DNA of 7,742 bases from Patescibacteria group bacterium (GTDB taxonomy: Bacteria > Patescibacteriota > Gracilibacteria > Peribacterales > Peribacteraceae): NCBI GenBank assembly GCA_018818235.1, contig JAHISE010000026.1, forward strand, positions 1 to 7,742, written 5' to 3'. Shown one piece after another: positions 5,289 through 7,742 of the stretch; position 1 is the stretch's first letter, and each line of letters starts with the position of its first letter. A program made the position numbers and the translations under genes. The notes under the pieces are model-generated. The model ran no database searches. It was not told where the DNA came from and saw nothing but the letters and a program-made list of their open reading frames with translations.

Positions 5289-7331
5289 ATGCCAAGTAAA
5301 GAAAAATACAACGCGCAGCAGATTCAGGTTCTGGAGGGCCTGGAGCCCGTCAGAAAGCGCCCGGGTATGTACATCGGATCCACGGACACGCGTGGACTTC
5401 ATCATTGTGTTTACGAAGTTGTAGATAATTCGATCGATGAAGCCATGGCGGGGTATTGCACAATGATTACTGTTATTCTTCATGATGACGGTTCGGTAAG
5501 TGTGGAAGACAACGGCCGCGGAATTCCGGTTGATCTTCACCCAAAGCTAAAAAAACCTGCGCTGGAAATCGTACTTACCACTCTTCATGCAGGAGGAAAA
5601 TTTGGAGGAGATGACAGTGGATACAAGGTTTCCGGTGGACTTCATGGAGTGGGTTCATCCGTAGTTAATGCGCTAAGCAGCCATATGCGTGCGGAGGTTT
5701 ACCGTGATGGAAAGATTCATGTTCAGGAATATAAAAGAGGGAAGGCAATCACAAAATTGAAAGTGGAAGGAAAGACAAAGAAAACCGGCACAAAAATCAG
5801 TTTCGTTCTTGATTCGGAAATATTCGATACTCTTGAATTTAGCTTAGATGTACTTATGAACCGTCTGAGGCAACAGGCATATCTGACTCGTGGAGTTACA
5901 GTTGCAATTCTGGATGAACGCAAAGATCGGCCGGAAGAAGATCAAAAGCATCCACGCCGTTACAGGTTCCACTTTGAAGGTGGAATAGCAGCCTATGTTT
6001 TACATTTGAATGAATCAAAAGAGCGAATCGGGTCTCCAATCTGGTTCAGTAAAGATACTGATGACGGATTGGTGGAGGTTGCGGTTCAGTACACAAAATC
6101 CTTCTCGGAGCATGTGATTAGTTTTGCTAACAATATTCATACGACTGAAGGAGGACATCATCTGACCGGATTCAAAGCTGCTCTTACCAGAACTATCAAT
6201 GCTTATGCACGTTCTCAGAGTTTGCTTAAAGAAAAAGATGAAAATCTTTCTGCGGATGATGTTCGCGAAGGATTGACTGCGGTTATTTCAGTTAGGCTAA
6301 AGGAGCCTCAGTTTGAAGGTCAAACAAAGTCCAAACTTGGGAATGCCGAAATGAAAACTGCCGTTGAGTCGGTTGTTAACGAAAAGCTTGCGGAATATAT
6401 GGAGGAACATCCATCCGAGGCGAAGGATATAGTTTCCAAATGTTTGCTTGCTTCACGAGCTCGTCTGGCTGCTCGCGCTGCACGTGACAGTGTTATCCGT
6501 AAAGGTGCTTTGGAAGGAATGACACTGCCCGGAAAACTTGCGGATTGCTCAAGCAAAGATCCCGCTGATTGTGAACTCTTTATTGTTGAGGGAGATAGTG
6601 CGGGAGGTTCGGCAAAACAAGGCAGAAACAGGGAATATCAAGCTATTTTGCCATTACGTGGAAAGATATTGAATGTTGAACAGGCTCGTTTGGACAGGAT
6701 GCTTGCGAACAACGAAATCAAATCACTCATTATCGCACTTGGAGTCGGGATCGGGGATGTAAAAGATTTAAGCAAACTAAGATACGATCGCATCGTAATA
6801 ATGACAGATGCTGATGTAGATGGTGCGCATATCAGAACTCTTCTTTTAACTCTTTTCTTCAGATATTTCCCGGAGGTTATAGGAGCAGGTCATCTATATA
6901 TCGCCCAACCGCCACTCTTTAAAATTTCCAAAGGAAAAGAGAACAGGTATGTTTATACAGAGCAGGAGAAAGAAGCTGTTCTTAAGGAGATGGGGGTTTC
7001 CGGCGAGGATACACAGGAACTTGCAGAGCCAGAGGAGTCAGAAGAATCAGGTGAATCAGATGACGTACTTGCGGATGAAGATGTCGAAAAAGAAGTTGTC
7101 AAAAAGTCACCACGTGTAAACATCCAGCGTTATAAAGGTCTTGGTGAAATGAATCCGGATCAACTATGGGATACAACAATGGATCCGGAATCCAGAACAA
7201 TGCTTAGAGTAACAATGGATGATGCAGAGATGGCTGATGCTACGTTTACTACTTTGATGGGATCGGAGGTGGCGCCTAGGAGGAAGTTTATACAGACGCA
7301 TGCGAAGGGGGTTAAGAACCTAGACATCTAG
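5289..7331 (+). CDS. gyrB: DNA gyrase subunit B
   Basis: 680 residues from ATG 5289. GyrB provides the ATPase and metal-binding half of gyrase, which introduces negative supercoils with GyrA. The GHKL ATPase domain shows YEVVDNSIDEA (catalytic E43, N47), EDNGRGIP (D74, G76) and GGLHGVGSSVVNALS (116-130). The transducer domain carries the QTK loop (Q345-K347). The Toprim domain has EGDSAGGSA (E434) and MTDADVDGAH (D507, D509, D511). The tail has QRYKGLGEMNP (613-623) and ends NLDI, typical of GyrB. ParE is a less likely alternative. The start is chosen because MPSKEKYNAQQIQVLEGLEP matches the family N-terminus; the frame stays open to an ATG at 5169, but those 40 extra residues are foldback and non-conserved. 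Odd feature: an acidic stretch at about 571-606 (SGEDTQELAEPEESEES onwards) just before the conserved tail. gyrA is not in the window. Confidence 0.96.
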   Translation: MPSKEKYNAQQIQVLEGLEPVRKRPGMYIGSTDTRGLHHCVYEVVDNSIDEAMAGYCTMITVILHDDGSVSVEDNGRGIPVDLHPKLKKPALEIVLTTLHAGGKFGGDDSGYKVSGGLHGVGSSVVNALSSHMRAEVYRDGKIHVQEYKRGKAITKLKVEGKTKKTGTKISFVLDSEIFDTLEFSLDVLMNRLRQQAYLTRGVTVAILDERKDRPEEDQKHPRRYRFHFEGGIAAYVLHLNESKERIGSPIWFSKDTDDGLVEVAVQYTKSFSEHVISFANNIHTTEGGHHLTGFKAALTRTINAYARSQSLLKEKDENLSADDVREGLTAVISVRLKEPQFEGQTKSKLGNAEMKTAVESVVNEKLAEYMEEHPSEAKDIVSKCLLASRARLAARAARDSVIRKGALEGMTLPGKLADCSSKDPADCELFIVEGDSAGGSAKQGRNREYQAILPLRGKILNVEQARLDRMLANNEIKSLIIALGVGIGDVKDLSKLRYDRIVIMTDADVDGAHIRTLLLTLFFRYFPEVIGAGHLYIAQPPLFKISKGKENRYVYTEQEKEAVLKEMGVSGEDTQELAEPEESEESGESDDVLADEDVEKEVVKKSPRVNIQRYKGLGEMNPDQLWDTTMDPESRTMLRVTMDDAEMADATFTTLMGSEVAPRRKFIQTHAKGVKNLDI

Positions 7332-7334
7332 GTA

Positions 7335-7362
7335 ATGGAAAATTGAAAATGGAAAATGGAAA
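7335..7362. repeat. Tandem 7-nt repeat ATGGAAA, four units
   Basis: Units at 7335, 7342, 7349 and 7356 read ATGGAAA, ATTGAAA, ATGGAAA and ATGGAAA, followed by a partial ATGA. It starts three bases after the gyrB stop codon and fills the gap to the next promoter element. The period is exact and matches the heptads in other gaps, with a different sequence. Confidence 0.85.
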
Positions 7363-7375
7363 ATGAGTATTTTTC

Positions 7376-7381
7376 TTGACA
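7376..7381 (+). promoter_or_regulatory. Perfect -35 hexamer before the IVP-type gene
   Basis: TTGACA is present, but the base run at the right distance for a -10 (GAGTCT, 7399-7404) is poor. Promoter activity is therefore doubtful. Between it and the ATG lies AGTCT-GGG-AGACT (7400-7412), a 5-bp stem that ends directly at the start codon and would cover the only Shine-Dalgarno-like bases (GGGAG). Confidence 0.3.
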
Positions 7382-7412
7382 AATAGGCTGACAAGAGAGA
7401 GTCTGGGAGACT

Positions 7413-7619
7413 ATGGCAAAAGATAATGTATTACAGAATAAATCGTATTCGTTTGCACTCGAAATAGTTGCGTTCTGTAAAGAACTTAACAATAAAAAAG
7501 AATATGTTATAGAAAAGCAGTTACTTAAGTCAGGTACCTCAATTGGAGCAAATATTGAAGAAGCTCAAATGGCAGAAAGTAAAGCGGACTTTATTTCCAA
7601 GTTATACTCCTTCGCCTAA
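7413..7619 (+). CDS. Four-helix-bundle protein (23S rRNA IVP type), truncated
   Basis: 68 residues. SYSFALEIVAFCKEL, EKQLLKSGTSIGANIEEAQM and ESKADFISKL match the first two-thirds of the family named after proteins encoded in 23S rRNA intervening sequences, many members of which, like this one, are free-standing genes. Full members are about 115-125 residues and continue after SKL with a helix ending in a YWL-type motif. Here the reading frame hits TAA (7617-7619) four codons after SKL. Downstream, frame 1 still reads ILEDSLIINK (about 7632-7661) and another frame reads LLRLNNSDS; both recall the missing part, so a deletion plus frameshift is likely. It is probably a pseudogene or a short remnant. 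The molecular role of the family is not established. Confidence 0.75.
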   Translation: MAKDNVLQNKSYSFALEIVAFCKELNNKKEYVIEKQLLKSGTSIGANIEEAQMAESKADFISKLYSFA

Positions 7620-7725
7620 ATAATTCCGATTCTTGAGGATTCATTAATTATTAACAAATCTATTTCTAATGGCTATGGAGTACGAGATTGCATAATAAAA
7701 GCACAGTGAATTTTTCGGAATTATT
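7619..7725. repeat. Inverted repeat bordering the broken end of the IVP-type gene
   Basis: AATAATTCCGA (7619-7629) is exactly complementary to TCGGAATTATT (7715-7725), 85 bp apart. The left arm begins at the last base of the premature stop codon. AATTATTAAC also occurs twice in direct orientation (7646-7655 and 7719-7728). The remaining sequence to 7742 shows no recognisable gene. Confidence 0.6.
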
Positions 7726-7742
7726 AACTAAAAGCAGTATAT

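Overview
The window looks like a piece of a small, moderately AT-rich bacterial genome read with the standard bacterial code. The 558-codon gene ends at TGA and has no internal TGA, so recoding of UGA to glycine is not needed. The mix of genes, the lack of clear Shine-Dalgarno sequences and the short-period repeats in every gene gap resemble Candidate Phyla Radiation (Patescibacteria) genomes, possibly Peregrinibacteria. That placement is an impression from gene content, not a demonstrated taxonomy.

Layout, left to right. (1) The 5' end of a glycyl-tRNA synthetase gene on the minus strand, cut by the window edge. (2) A divergent gap (264-546) with a foldback repeat and a promoter on each side. 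(3) A large PrsW-family intramembrane metalloprotease on the plus strand (547-2223). (4) A 330-bp gap filled by a 260-bp foldback. (5) A secreted S41/C-terminal processing peptidase with an N-terminal SLH-like region and a PDZ domain (2554-4236). (6) A gap with two 7-nt repeat arrays and a promoter. (7) A short unrecognised gene (4425-4670). (8) A GC-rich convergent gap packed with palindromes and hairpins. (9) rpsU on the minus strand (4881-5096). (10) A divergent gap with an AT-rich foldback. (11) gyrB on the plus strand (5289-7331). (12) A 7-nt tandem repeat, then a truncated four-helix-bundle (23S rRNA IVP-type) gene and a last inverted repeat.

The genes do not form one operon. They are information-processing genes (glyS, rpsU, gyrB) mixed with two cell-envelope proteases (PrsW-like, S41) and minor genes, each apparently with its own promoter. 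Several starts lie at or within a few bases of the transcription start predicted from a -10 hexamer, which suggests leaderless or near-leaderless messages.

The most unusual content is between the genes. Most gaps, including every one over 150 bp, carry a degenerate repeat with a period close to 7 nt, and the unit differs from gap to gap. Several arrays are arranged head to head, so they form long foldbacks. In the 4704-4761 pair of palindromes, two tandem copies differ by a compensatory base-pair change. I would examine this heptad/foldback system first.
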